DNA of 46,337 bases from an uncultured SAR86 cluster bacterium (GTDB taxonomy: Bacteria; Pseudomonadota; Gammaproteobacteria; Magnimaribacterales; AG-339-G14): assembly GCA_902524805.1 (NCBI GenBank), contig CABZES010000010.1:1-46337 (forward strand), written 5' to 3'. Below are positions 7,683 to 16,086 of the stretch, piece after piece; position 1 is the first letter of the stretch, and every line of letters begins with the position of its first letter. The notes beneath the pieces were generated by a model. It worked only from the letters and a program-made list of their open reading frames with translations, was not told the DNA's origin and made no database searches. The position numbers and the translations under genes were made by a program.

Positions 7683-8948
7683 TCAAAAATTGGTCTTTGA
7701 AAAAATCTTTTGTGGAATGACTGAGAGAATTGCAACTAATACAATATTTAGAAGAGATTGAAATAACAATAATTGCGTCACAAGAAGCTCGTTATTTAAA
7801 ACATTTCCAGAAATAATAATTGTTAAGACTATGATTGATTTAGCTACCTCAGGCAGAACTTTAAGGCTAAAGTTTTCAAATGCCATTAAAGAAATAGTGA
7901 CAGATGCAACAAGAATTAAAGCGAATAAACTAGTTTCTAAATAAGTTTGTGCACCTACGGTGGAAGTTATAACGCCTGAAATAACTAGAAGAAATAACAA
8001 TTGAATCCATCCATAAATTTTCACTTGAGAGCTGACTTCTGGGTTGTAAGGTTCAAAATTCTCTAAATCATTTTTGATTATTGGATATTCAATTTTGACA
8101 TCCTCAGGACGCCAGTTTGGCCTTGAGAACCAAACACCAATTTTATCCTTGAATGACTTTGTTCTAGAAGAGTCAAGTAACATTTCTCTAAAAATATCAA
8201 AATTAGCCTTAAAGGGGTTCCAACTTCTGAGAGGCTTTGCTGTTCCATAGATAGGCTTGAGCTCTTTCATTTCTTCTTTATAAGTTCCAAAAATCCTATC
8301 CCAAAAAATAAAGACACCACCATAGTTTGCATCAACATAGTGTTTATTTTGGGCATGATGAATTCTATGATTTGATGGCGAGACAAAAACGTACTCATAC
8401 CATCCAAGTTTAGGGATATGTTCTGTATGAACCCAAAATTGGTAGACAAGATTTACACCAGCAACGGTTACAAAAACTTCTGGTGGAATACCAACTATAA
8501 ATATAGGCAAATAGAAAATCCATTTCCAGAGAAACCCTGTACTTGTTTGTCTAAGGGCTGTAGATAAATTGAATTCTTCTCCATGGTGATGTACTACGTG
8601 AGTTGCCCATAAAACTTTAACTTCATGATGAAGACGATGCATCCAGTAATAACAAAAGTCATAAAGGAAAAAGGCAAAAATCCAAACCCATAAAGAGGAA
8701 GGAGAAAATAATTTTAAGTTGTAGTACTGGGCAACGTAAGCAAAAGCGGCTCCTTGGATACCTAAACCTAGCAAAGGAATATATCTGCTAATTAAACCTA
8801 AACTAATGCTTGTAAAAGTGTCATTCAAGCGATAATTGCTCTTACCTGAAACCAGACCATAAATTAATTCTATAAAAATAAGAATAAAAAAAGCTGGTAC
8901 AGCCAGAGTTATGATTATCGATGAATCAAAAGAACCTACTGTTTCCAT
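7683..8948 (-). CDS. Sterol desaturase/fatty acid hydroxylase family membrane protein
   Basis: Membrane di-iron enzyme of the FA_hydroxylase (sterol desaturase) superfamily, 421 aa. The core has four to five hydrophobic segments in residues 10-175 and the characteristic His clusters HRLHH (104-108), HVVHHH (117-122), HTEH (174-177) and HRIHH (194-198). The NYGGVFIFWDRIFGTY block (about 208-223) is typical of the family. A C-terminal extension of about 130 residues carries further hydrophobic segments, as in alkylglycerol monooxygenase-like relatives. It starts at ATG 8948, 75 bp from the divergent thioredoxin-fold gene, and ends 14 bp from the convergent desaturase. It probably hydroxylates or desaturates a membrane lipid. 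Confidence 0.88.
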   Translation of the reverse strand: METVGSFDSSIIITLAVPAFFILIFIELIYGLVSGKSNYRLNDTFTSISLGLISRYIPLLGLGIQGAAFAYVAQYYNLKLFSPSSLWVWIFAFFLYDFCYYWMHRLHHEVKVLWATHVVHHHGEEFNLSTALRQTSTGFLWKWIFYLPIFIVGIPPEVFVTVAGVNLVYQFWVHTEHIPKLGWYEYVFVSPSNHRIHHAQNKHYVDANYGGVFIFWDRIFGTYKEEMKELKPIYGTAKPLRSWNPFKANFDIFREMLLDSSRTKSFKDKIGVWFSRPNWRPEDVKIEYPIIKNDLENFEPYNPEVSSQVKIYGWIQLLFLLVISGVITSTVGAQTYLETSLFALILVASVTISLMAFENFSLKVLPEVAKSIIVLTIIISGNVLNNELLVTQLLLFQSLLNIVLVAILSVIPQKIFSKTNF

Positions 8949-9023
8949 TCGGGAATTTTAATTTAAAAGCTAGAAAAAACAAAAAATTATTGCATTTAAT
9001 CAAAACTTAACTAACCTTAGAAC

Positions 9024-9602
9024 ATGTCATTTACATTAAATATAGGCGAAAAAGCTCCAGATTTTGACTTGATATCCACTTCGAAAGAAAGAGTTTCACT
9101 CAATAATTTAAACTCTGACATTTTGGTTATCTTTTTTACCTGCAATCATTGCCCCTATGTAACAGGATCAGATGAAACAACTAGAATAACTGCAGAAAAA
9201 TTTTTGGATAAAGGCGTTAAGTTTGTTGCTATAAATTCTAATAGTGAAAATACTTACGAGGAAGACAGTTTTGAAAACATGATTTCAAGAATGGAGGAAA
9301 ATAATTTTCCTTGGATTTATTTGCATGATAGCTATCAAGAAATTGCATTAAAATACGGAGCACTTAAAACCCCACATTTCTTTATTTTTGATGATCAAAG
9401 AAAACTTGTTTACACGGGCAGAGGAGTTGATTCTCCACTAGATTCAAAAAAAATTAAAATCAATAATCTTGAATTAGCTCTTGATGAGCTTACTTCAAAT
9501 ACATTAATATCTATTCCCATCACAAATCCAATTGGTTGTAGTGTGAAGTGGGAAGGAAAAGATTCTCATTGGATGCCACCTGAGGCATGTGATCTTGTAT
9601 AA
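9024..9602 (+). CDS. Thioredoxin-fold redoxin (AhpC/TSA-like)
   Basis: Thioredoxin-fold protein of 192 aa, related to the redoxin/AhpC-TSA group often labelled thioredoxin family protein. The GEKAPDFDL start (8-16) is typical of peroxiredoxin-like proteins. The active-site region [10 protein letters not shown] carries a CxxC pair at C40 and C43. A cis-proline site occurs at KTPHFFIFD, followed by [10 protein letters not shown]. There is no signal peptide, so it acts in the cytoplasm, probably as a thiol reductase or peroxidase. Two further Cys lie near the C-terminus. It is followed 14 bp later by the crotonase gene, so the two are likely co-transcribed. Confidence 0.87.
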   Translation: MSFTLNIGEKAPDFDLISTSKERVSLNNLNSDILVIFFTCNHCPYVTGSDETTRITAEKFLDKGVKFVAINSNSENTYEEDSFENMISRMEENNFPWIYLHDSYQEIALKYGALKTPHFFIFDDQRKLVYTGRGVDSPLDSKKIKINNLELALDELTSNTLISIPITNPIGCSVKWEGKDSHWMPPEACDLV

Positions 9603-9616
9603 ATTAAGGAGAAAAT

Positions 9617-10315
9617 ATGGCTGATTTAGCAACGTTAACAAAAAAAGGAGATGTCTCGATAATTAAGTTAGATGATGGAAAGGCCAATGCCTTTTCTTTG
9701 GATATGTTGGAAAGTCTTAATGCTTGTTTAGCGGAAGTACCAAGAGATTCTGGGGCACTAATCATTACTGGAAGAGAAGGACTATTCTCTGCGGGTTTTG
9801 ATCTCAAAACTTTAGCCTCAGGAGATCCAGAAGCTGCCCAAAAAATGGTTAAACTTGGTTTTAATACTCTTTTAGATCTTTATTCATTTCCAAGACCTAT
9901 CGTAGCTGCAATTTCAGGACACGCGGTTGCTCTTGGAATATTCGTTGCTTGTTGCTGTGACTATCGAATTGGAATTGAAGGTAAGTTCATATGCCAAGCC
10001 AATGAAGTGAGAAACAACATGGATATCCCAGTACAAATTATGGAAATAGTTAAAGACAGACTAGATAAAAAACATTTTTATAAAGCTATTTACCATGCAG
10101 AGGTTTATCCGATGCATGAGGCTATTTCAGCAGGATATATAGATGAAATAGTACCTCCAGCTGATTTGATGGAGAAAGCTCTAGAGAAAGCAGAAGATTT
10201 AGCTACTCTTGGACACCCTTATTACATGAATACCAAAAATGTCTATCAAGCTGATGTCGTGGCCAAAATTAAAGAAGGGATAGAAGGGGCTAGACCTCCG
10301 GGACAAACTGCCTAA
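9617..10315 (+). CDS. Enoyl-CoA hydratase/isomerase (crotonase) family protein
   Basis: Crotonase-fold enzyme of 232 aa, slightly shorter than the usual 255-260. The first oxyanion-hole segment is GLFSAGFDLKTL (about 55-66) and the second is AISGHAVALGIFVACCCDYRIG (about 95-116). A Glu in NEVRNNM sits about where the catalytic Glu144 of mitochondrial hydratase lies; the equivalent of Glu164 is not obvious, so isomerase or another CoA chemistry is possible. An AAGGAG-type ribosome site precedes the ATG by 7 bp. It ends 1 bp from the convergent lipid operon. It probably acts on an acyl-CoA in fatty acid breakdown. Confidence 0.87.
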   Translation: MADLATLTKKGDVSIIKLDDGKANAFSLDMLESLNACLAEVPRDSGALIITGREGLFSAGFDLKTLASGDPEAAQKMVKLGFNTLLDLYSFPRPIVAAISGHAVALGIFVACCCDYRIGIEGKFICQANEVRNNMDIPVQIMEIVKDRLDKKHFYKAIYHAEVYPMHEAISAGYIDEIVPPADLMEKALEKAEDLATLGHPYYMNTKNVYQADVVAKIKEGIEGARPPGQTA

Positions 10316-10316
10316 A

Positions 10317-11327
10317 TTATTTTTTCTCTAAAAGATAATGGTTTACAAACCATTCATTTCCGTCGTTAATTTTGAAGAATTCTTCGACCGTAAGAAAAAA
10401 AATTCGCCATCTCTGAAACCATAAATTTGCATCATCGTAATGTTTAGAGAACATGGTTAAAGTTTCTTTTTTATTTTTGTAATGATTTGATAGCCAATCT
10501 CTTGAAGTAAGAGAATAATGAGTTCCGTTTACTTTCCAATCTTTCACGACAGTCATGTCGTCAGAAAAATAATTAAAGATATCCTTTGATGGCATTATGC
10601 CTCCCAAAAAGAAAAATTTAGTCATCCAGTCGGCTTCGCTAGAAATTTCATACGGATACAAATAATTTTTATGACAGAAAATATGTACAAATAGTTTGCC
10701 ATTTTCTGCAAGCATATTAGCTACTTTTGAAAGAAGCTTTTCATAATTTCTCATATGCTCAAACATTTCTATTGAAACAATTCGATCAAATTTATCTTCA
10801 AGATCTAATTCGTTTATATCTACTTTTATAGCGTTGATATTGCTTAAGCCTCTTGATTTCGCTTCTGCATTAATAAAATTTATCTGATCTTGAGAATTAC
10901 TAATTGAAGTAAAAGAATTATTAGGGAATCTCTTTGCAGCAAATAAACTAAAACTTCCCCAGCCACAACCTAAGTCCAAAATATCTTGGCCATCACATAT
11001 TTCGGCTCTAGATAGATAAAGCTCAAGCATTTTTTCTTCTGCTTCGGCTAAGGTTTCTTTTTGTGTTTCATATAAACAACAAGAATATTTTAAATTCTCG
11101 CCCAAGACCTTAGTAAAAAATGATGGTGGAACTTCGTAGTGCTGTTCATTTGCCTCAAGAATTTTTTCAGCTATCGCTCCTTCTTTGAAAGAAGCCGCAA
11201 TTTTTGATTTTTTAGATAATAAAGACTTATCTTTCAATCTAGTTAAGCTGAGTTTTCTTATTGCAATTCTAAGAAGGAAATCAGGAATAAAACCTTTTTC
11301 CGCCAGCCACAGTCCTAGCTTCATCAT
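10317..11327 (-). CDS. CFA synthase-family SAM-dependent methyltransferase (second copy)
   Basis: Methyltransferase of the cyclopropane-fatty-acyl-phospholipid synthase/coclaurine N-methyltransferase family, 336 aa. QHYEVPPSFF (62-71) corresponds to the HYDxxNDFY motif of CFA synthase, LDLGCGWGSF (117-126) is the SAM-binding motif I, and IEMFEHM (186-192) is the family post-I motif. It lacks the N-terminal substrate domain of full CFA synthases. The frame stays open upstream to 11408, but the ATG at 11327 overlaps the TGA of the preceding gene as ATGA, giving translational coupling. It is the last gene of a four-gene operon. It probably methylates a lipid or lipid-derived intermediate; the exact substrate is unknown. 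Confidence 0.85.
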   Translation of the reverse strand: MMKLGLWLAEKGFIPDFLLRIAIRKLSLTRLKDKSLLSKKSKIAASFKEGAIAEKILEANEQHYEVPPSFFTKVLGENLKYSCCLYETQKETLAEAEEKMLELYLSRAEICDGQDILDLGCGWGSFSLFAAKRFPNNSFTSISNSQDQINFINAEAKSRGLSNINAIKVDINELDLEDKFDRIVSIEMFEHMRNYEKLLSKVANMLAENGKLFVHIFCHKNYLYPYEISSEADWMTKFFFLGGIMPSKDIFNYFSDDMTVVKDWKVNGTHYSLTSRDWLSNHYKNKKETLTMFSKHYDDANLWFQRWRIFFLTVEEFFKINDGNEWFVNHYLLEKK

Positions 11328-12487
11328 TTTATCTTCAACAAGTATTGAGAAACTTCTAATTGGCCATTCAAGAAACCCCCTCTGCAGTAGGCTAGATACA
11401 TATCCCAAGTTCTTTTAAATTTTGCATCAAATCCCATTTCTTCAATATCACTCCAAGCAGTTTGAAAATTTTCATACCAAGTTTCTAATGTTTTGGCATA
11501 GGACTTAGCGAAATTAGTAGTTTTTATATTTTCTAAATCAAACTTTCTCGCTTCATCTTTAAATAATTTATCTGATGCTAATTCACCACCAGGAAAAATG
11601 TATGTCTGAATAAAATCTGGCCATTTGTCATAACCTTCGAAATAATCTTCGGTCATTGTTATAGTTTGAATGACAGCTTTAGCATTAGGTTTCAGCACAT
11701 TTTGAATTTTTTGAAAGTATGAATTCCAATACTCAGAGCCAACTGCTTCAAACATTTCGATAGATACGACAGCATCAAACTTCCCTTCAAGCAATCTGTA
11801 ATCTATTAGTTCTATATCAGGAACTATTTCTAAGTTTTCTATTCTATCCCGAGCAAATTTAAATTGACTTGGCGAAATGGTTATTCCTTTAACCAAATAT
11901 CCTTGGCTCGAAGCATGTTCCAAAAAACCTCCCCAACCACAACCTATTTCTAAAATACTAGATCCAACTGGAAGATCTAAGGTATCTAGAATTAGCTGGT
12001 ATTTAGCTTTTTGGGCTTGTTCGATGGTTTCATTTTCATTTTTATAAAAGCCAGAAGAGTAAGTCATAGTTTTATCAAGCCACATTGAATAAAAATCGTT
12101 ACCTAAGTCGTAGTGAGCTTCAATATTTTTTTTGCTTCCAGAAATTGAATTTTTATTTAATCGGTGTTGAATTTTTGTGAAGATTCTTCCTAAAACCTTT
12201 CCATCAACAACTGTGCTTATTGAAGAATAGTTTTTAGTTAGAAATTCCATCAAAAATATTAAGTTAGAAGTTTTCCAATAATTTTTGATATAACCTTCGG
12301 TGAAACCAAGACTGCCTCTAGTGAATAAAAGCCAAATCCCTTTCCAAGAAGTAATAACCAAATCTGCTTTTTCGAGTCCTTCACCAAGTTGAAGGATATT
12401 CTTATTAGGAAAAGTGATTGTTAAAGAACCAGATTTTAAATTAACAATTTTTTTTTCAAGCCATTTTTTAAAAAAATTAGTCAACAT
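11324..12487 (-). CDS. Cyclopropane-fatty-acyl-phospholipid synthase family protein
   Basis: Full-length CFA synthase-type enzyme (387 aa; E. coli Cfa is 382), which transfers a methylene/methyl from SAM to the double bond of phospholipid acyl chains at the inner membrane. An N-terminal lipid-binding domain (1-110) precedes HYDLGNDFY (125-133), SAM motif EIGCGWGG (180-187), IEMFEAVG (243-250), YIFPGGE (296-302) and the C-terminal MYLAYCRGGF (363-372) with the conserved Cys. The frame is open from a TTG at 12508, but ATG 12487 with AAAGG just upstream fits better and overlaps the DUF1365 gene by 11 bp. The product could be a cyclopropane or a methyl-branched or unsaturated fatty acid, given the neighbouring FAD enzyme. 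Confidence 0.9.
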   Translation of the reverse strand: MLTNFFKKWLEKKIVNLKSGSLTITFPNKNILQLGEGLEKADLVITSWKGIWLLFTRGSLGFTEGYIKNYWKTSNLIFLMEFLTKNYSSISTVVDGKVLGRIFTKIQHRLNKNSISGSKKNIEAHYDLGNDFYSMWLDKTMTYSSGFYKNENETIEQAQKAKYQLILDTLDLPVGSSILEIGCGWGGFLEHASSQGYLVKGITISPSQFKFARDRIENLEIVPDIELIDYRLLEGKFDAVVSIEMFEAVGSEYWNSYFQKIQNVLKPNAKAVIQTITMTEDYFEGYDKWPDFIQTYIFPGGELASDKLFKDEARKFDLENIKTTNFAKSYAKTLETWYENFQTAWSDIEEMGFDAKFKRTWDMYLAYCRGGFLNGQLEVSQYLLKIK

Positions 12488-13208
12488 AACCTTTACCGTT
12501 ATGAGCAAATACTTTAACTTTTTTCAACCAAAGGAATAATGCTTGAAGATGAATTCTGGCCAAAACTAGGGAAGAATTTATAAATATTGAAAAATAAATT
12601 AATGGTTTATTTCGCCATGAAAAATTTATTTTTTGACCAGATAAGTTCGAGAGTATTTCAAGTTCTCCATTTGGATCAAATTCGTTGATCTTTATATTAA
12701 AAGGTTCACTAGAAATTTTAAATTGATAAAGTCCTTGCCTATCAGCAAAGGGCGAAACGTACATTTTTTTTTGAATTGGTATCCATTTTTTTCCATCAAG
12801 AATATTTAATGAGTCATGGACGTAATAAATTTGTTTCTCATGAAATGTGTTTGTCACTTCAGCTACCATCATTAAATTATGTTCATTTTTTTTCAAAAAC
12901 CAAAAACACACGGGATTAAAAGTTTTCAGAAAAGAAAAATCAGGAGTTTTCAAAAGGTTTATTTTTAAATTTTCGTCCGAGATATTATTTTCTTTGATAA
13001 ATTTATGAAAGTTATTAAAAATTTTTTTTGAATTATCATTTTTTAAATAAGAAAAATCAAAAAAAGAAGATTTAATATGATTGATCTTTTTTTCTTGAAA
13101 ATCATAAATATTTTCTAAAAAAATACTTCGATAGGGGTAATCAAAGCCATGTTTTTTTGATTTGACTCTTCTATGCGAGACTTGGCCTTTAAAAAAATAT
13201 TTTTTCAT
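12477..13208 (-). CDS. DUF1365 family protein
   Basis: DUF1365 protein of 243 aa. The N-terminal KGQVSHRRVKSKKHGFDYPYR (about 8-28; an arginine-rich HRR followed by HxFxY) is the family hallmark. CFWFLKKNEHNLMMVAEVTNTFHEK (about 100-125) and the FADRQGLYQFKIS segment (about 153-165) also fit. Members are nearly always found between an FAD-dependent oxidoreductase and a CFA synthase gene, as here, and are thought to take part in membrane lipid modification. The biochemical role is not established. Its ATG overlaps the TGA of the oxidoreductase gene by 4 bp, and it overlaps the CFA synthase gene by 11 bp. Confidence 0.88.
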   Translation of the reverse strand: MKKYFFKGQVSHRRVKSKKHGFDYPYRSIFLENIYDFQEKKINHIKSSFFDFSYLKNDNSKKIFNNFHKFIKENNISDENLKINLLKTPDFSFLKTFNPVCFWFLKKNEHNLMMVAEVTNTFHEKQIYYVHDSLNILDGKKWIPIQKKMYVSPFADRQGLYQFKISSEPFNIKINEFDPNGELEILSNLSGQKINFSWRNKPLIYFSIFINSSLVLARIHLQALFLWLKKVKVFAHNGKGYVD

Positions 13209-14398
13209 ATATTTCTGTCATTTATAAGCTTGCAGATTACTTGAGAAGATTTTATGCCATCTTCGTGAAAACCGTAACCTAAATAAGCACCAGTGTAATA
13301 AGTATTTTTTTCAGATTGGATTTTTTCAAAGGCTCTTTGACCTTCTAAAGTTTTAAAATCAAATACTGGATGTTCGTATTTCATCTCATTAAAGATTAAA
13401 TTGGGTTTAGGAAAATCTCCTAAAGTGACAAAAATATTTTTATTAGAATTAATTTTTTGAAGATTATTCATCCAGTAAGTAACGTATTCATAATTTTCAT
13501 CCTTATAAACATTCCAAGAACACCAGAGATTTTTATCATTTGGCATGAGGCTTTCATCACCATGCAGAATAGTAAGATTTTTTTTGTATTTGATTAAATC
13601 CATTGCTTTTTTCTCTTTTTCACTTAAATCCTCAATACATTCCTCTATTTGATTTGGATGATTTGCCATAATTAGTAAATCATATTCCTCTGATTTTTCT
13701 TTATTGGAAATGAATATTCTATTATGTGATCTGTTAATTTTTACTTTCGAATTAAGCTCTACATCAAAGATTTTTAAATCCAATAATTTTTCAACATAAG
13801 TGTTGCTGCCTCCTAAAACTGAATACCATTGTGGACGATCGTAAAGATTTAACAAACCATGGTTGTTCAAGAAACTATTCATTGATTCGGCAGGATAGTT
13901 TGCTATCCCTTTAGAAGTGGAAGACCAAATTGCGGAAGTCATGGGAAGCAAATAACTTTCAATAAAAAGATTAGAAAAATTATAGGTTTTCAGCCACTTG
14001 CCTATACTTTCTTTGTTTTTGAAGTTTTTAGCTAAATAATTAAACCTCATAATGTCGATCAGTAATTTTATTTTTTTTAGATTTTTTAAAAAAGAAAAAT
14101 TAAAAAACTCCTTAGAATTCCAAATCAAAAACTTTGAATTTACTGAAAAAGACATCTCTGTTTTATGCAAATCAATGTCAATTTCTTTAAAAAATTTCAT
14201 TAAATTTTTATAATTCTTATCATTAAGTACGATAAAACCTGAATCTACCTTTATTGAAGTTTCTAGTTCTAGATGATGAGTATGGGTATGACCACCCAAT
14301 CTATCCGACTTTTCAAAAATAGTTACTTCGTGATTTTTACCTAAAAAGTAAGCAGCAGATAATCCGCTAATCCCCGAACCAATTATTGCAATTCGCAT
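13205..14398 (-). CDS. FAD-dependent oxidoreductase (amine oxidase-like)
   Basis: Flavoprotein of 397 aa with the NAD(P)-binding Rossmann/amine-oxidase architecture. MRIAIIGSGISGLSAAYFLG at the N-terminus holds the GxGxxG dinucleotide motif (G7, G9, G12), the second-strand acid E29 follows, and SDRLGGHTHTH is the family GG motif. The C-terminus carries the FAD-contacting YLGYGFHEDGIKSS segment. First gene of the operon FAD oxidoreductase-DUF1365-CFA synthase-CFA-like methyltransferase. In Rhodobacter a homologous flavoprotein (UfaD) desaturates a methylated fatty acid on the way to furan fatty acids. A similar role here is inference. Upstream lies an 86-bp gap with tRNA-Ala facing away; I see no clear ECF promoter there. 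Confidence 0.88.
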   Translation of the reverse strand: MRIAIIGSGISGLSAAYFLGKNHEVTIFEKSDRLGGHTHTHHLELETSIKVDSGFIVLNDKNYKNLMKFFKEIDIDLHKTEMSFSVNSKFLIWNSKEFFNFSFLKNLKKIKLLIDIMRFNYLAKNFKNKESIGKWLKTYNFSNLFIESYLLPMTSAIWSSTSKGIANYPAESMNSFLNNHGLLNLYDRPQWYSVLGGSNTYVEKLLDLKIFDVELNSKVKINRSHNRIFISNKEKSEEYDLLIMANHPNQIEECIEDLSEKEKKAMDLIKYKKNLTILHGDESLMPNDKNLWCSWNVYKDENYEYVTYWMNNLQKINSNKNIFVTLGDFPKPNLIFNEMKYEHPVFDFKTLEGQRAFEKIQSEKNTYYTGAYLGYGFHEDGIKSSQVICKLINDRNI

Positions 14399-14468
14399 GA
14401 ATTACATTTTAGGTTATTTATCTGTTTACATGAGGAATAAAAATAGAAGAGATTTGTGTTTTTTACGA

Positions 14469-14474
14469 TATAAT
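14469..14474 (+). promoter_or_regulatory. -10 element (TATAAT) for tRNA-Ala
   Basis: A perfect TATAAT lies 10 bp before the first base of tRNA-Ala, so transcription should start 3-6 bp before the tRNA. No convincing -35 hexamer is seen 16-18 bp upstream. Confidence 0.5.
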
Positions 14475-14484
14475 TCTTCGCTTT

Positions 14485-14560
14485 GGGGCTATAGCTCAGC
14501 TGGGAGAGCGCCTGATTTGCATTCAGGAGGTCCGCGGTTCGATCCCGCGTAGCTCCACCA
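14485..14560 (+). tRNA. tRNA-Ala (anticodon TGC)
   Basis: Complete 76-nt cloverleaf. The acceptor GGGGCTA pairs with TAGCTCC, leaving a G3-U70 wobble pair, the known alanine identity element. The D arm has stem GCTC/GAGC and the anticodon stem is CCTGA/TTCAGG-type with loop holding TGC. The T arm is CGCGG-TTCGATC-CCGCG, then discriminator A and an encoded CCA. It stands alone here instead of in an rRNA operon spacer, and its 3' end lies 5 bp from the stop of the convergent permease gene. Confidence 0.97.
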
Positions 14561-14565
14561 ATTCC

Positions 14566-15864
14566 TTACAAAAAAATAAACTTAGAGATAAATATAAAGG
14601 TAAGAAACCAGGCACCAGAAGAAATTTTAGTTATTTCTCCATAACCCACTTTTAAAACGACGTAAGATAAAAATCCCAAAGCAATTCCGTCTGCTATGGA
14701 GAAGGTGAGGGGAATCATCACAATAATGATTAGCGCAGGCAATAAATCGACCATATCAGACCAATTTAATTTCTCCATTCCGCTTAGCATTAAAATAGCC
14801 ACATAAATTAGAGCTCCGGCAGTAGCGTAAGCTGGAACTATAAGCGCCAGTGGAGAGAGAAATATCGCTAATAAAAAAAATAACCCTATAAAAATAGCTG
14901 TTAGTCCCGTCCTTCCGCCTGCCTCTACACCTGCAGAACTTTCCACGTAACTTGTTACTGGAGAGCACCCCAAAAGAGAACCTAAAAAACTTACGCTGCT
15001 GTCTGCTTTCAAAGCTTTATCAAAATTATTTGCATCTCCAGACTCGTTAATTAGATTAGCTCTATCAGCCACTCCTAAAAGAGTTCCTGTTGTATCAAAA
15101 AGATTAACAAATAAAAAAGACATGATTATGGTAATCATCGTCAAATCCAGCGCACCTAAGATATCCAGTTTTAACAAGACTGGTTCAATCGACGGCGGCA
15201 TTGAAATTAAGCCATTGAATTGAACTAAATTTAATAATAAAGCAGATATCGTAATGGCGAGAACGCCTAATAAAATTGCACCAGGAATTTTTCTGATTGC
15301 CAAAACAGAAATTAAAAGAAACCCTAAAGCAGCTAATAATGTTTCAATATTTGAAAAATCTCCTAATTTTAAAAAAGTTGCATCATTGCTGATAATAATT
15401 CCGCCATTTTTAAGTCCAATGAATCCGATAAAAAGTCCGACACCAGAACCCATGGCAATTCTTAAGTTCAACGGAATGCTTTCAATCATCCAACTTCTTA
15501 ATCTTGTTATGCTCATTAAGAAAAATAAAACTCCAGCTAAAAAAACAGCTCCAAGTGCTATTTCCCATGAGTAGCCCATTTCGCCAACTACTGTAAAAGT
15601 AAAAAATGCATTAAGACCCATCCCAGGAGCCAGACCAACTGGCCAATTTGCAAATAATCCCATAAGAATACAAGCCAGCGCTGCTGCGAGACAGGTTCCA
15701 ACAAAAACAGCTCCTTGATCCATTCCAGTTAGCGACATTATTTGAGGATTAACAAAAATAATATATCCCATGGTTATGAAAGAAGTAAATCCACCTAATA
15801 ATTCACCTCTCAAATTAGTATTATTTTCTTTTAGCTTAAAAAATTGTTCTACAAAGTTATTCAT
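14566..15864 (-). CDS. NCS2 family purine permease (AzgA/PbuG-like)
   Basis: Inner-membrane nucleobase transporter of 432 aa in the AzgA (guanine/hypoxanthine/adenine) branch of NCS2. Evidence: the N-terminal LRGELLGGFTSFITMGYIIFVNPQ, the NWPVGLAPGMGLNAFF helix (characteristic GMGxNAFF), and the later DTTGTLLGVADRANL, SSVSFLGSLLGCSPVTSYVESSAGVEAGGRTGL and LMLSGMEKLNWSD blocks, with about 12-14 hydrophobic segments. It should import purine bases by proton symport. The open frame reaches a TTG at 15879, but ATG 15864 gives the family start. It is divergent from the TonB receptor, with a purine-type phosphoribosyltransferase beyond, hinting at purine salvage. Confidence 0.92.
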   Translation of the reverse strand: MNNFVEQFFKLKENNTNLRGELLGGFTSFITMGYIIFVNPQIMSLTGMDQGAVFVGTCLAAALACILMGLFANWPVGLAPGMGLNAFFTFTVVGEMGYSWEIALGAVFLAGVLFFLMSITRLRSWMIESIPLNLRIAMGSGVGLFIGFIGLKNGGIIISNDATFLKLGDFSNIETLLAALGFLLISVLAIRKIPGAILLGVLAITISALLLNLVQFNGLISMPPSIEPVLLKLDILGALDLTMITIIMSFLFVNLFDTTGTLLGVADRANLINESGDANNFDKALKADSSVSFLGSLLGCSPVTSYVESSAGVEAGGRTGLTAIFIGLFFLLAIFLSPLALIVPAYATAGALIYVAILMLSGMEKLNWSDMVDLLPALIIIVMIPLTFSIADGIALGFLSYVVLKVGYGEITKISSGAWFLTFIFISKFIFL

Positions 15865-15928
15865 TATTTTGATTTTCAATTTTAGTATACATTTCTATAA
15901 GAATATAAAAGGATAGAATTTTAAGATT

Positions 15929-15959
15929 TTGACTTAATTTAATCTGCACTTTCTTATAA
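15929..15959 (+). promoter_or_regulatory. Possible promoter for the TonB-dependent receptor gene
   Basis: TTGACT and TTATAA are separated by 19 bp in the 222-bp gap between the permease and receptor genes. This is longer than the ideal 17, so the call is tentative. It would give a 5' leader of about 120 nt, A/T-rich, with no structure I can recognise. Confidence 0.25.
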
Positions 15960-16086
15960 CAAATAAATAACTTTTTTTGGCTAAAAATGGTGCATTTTTT
16001 AAAAAATTTAAAAAAATCAGGAGAAATATTGGAGAAAAAAACATGACATAATTTAAAAAGGGAGAATTTCCAAAATAAAAATTATT

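Noticed and set aside
15965-16086. Long A/T-rich leader before the TonB receptor as a candidate riboswitch.
   Set aside because: Mostly A and T runs with no conserved purine, B12 or other aptamer segments and no terminator hairpin.
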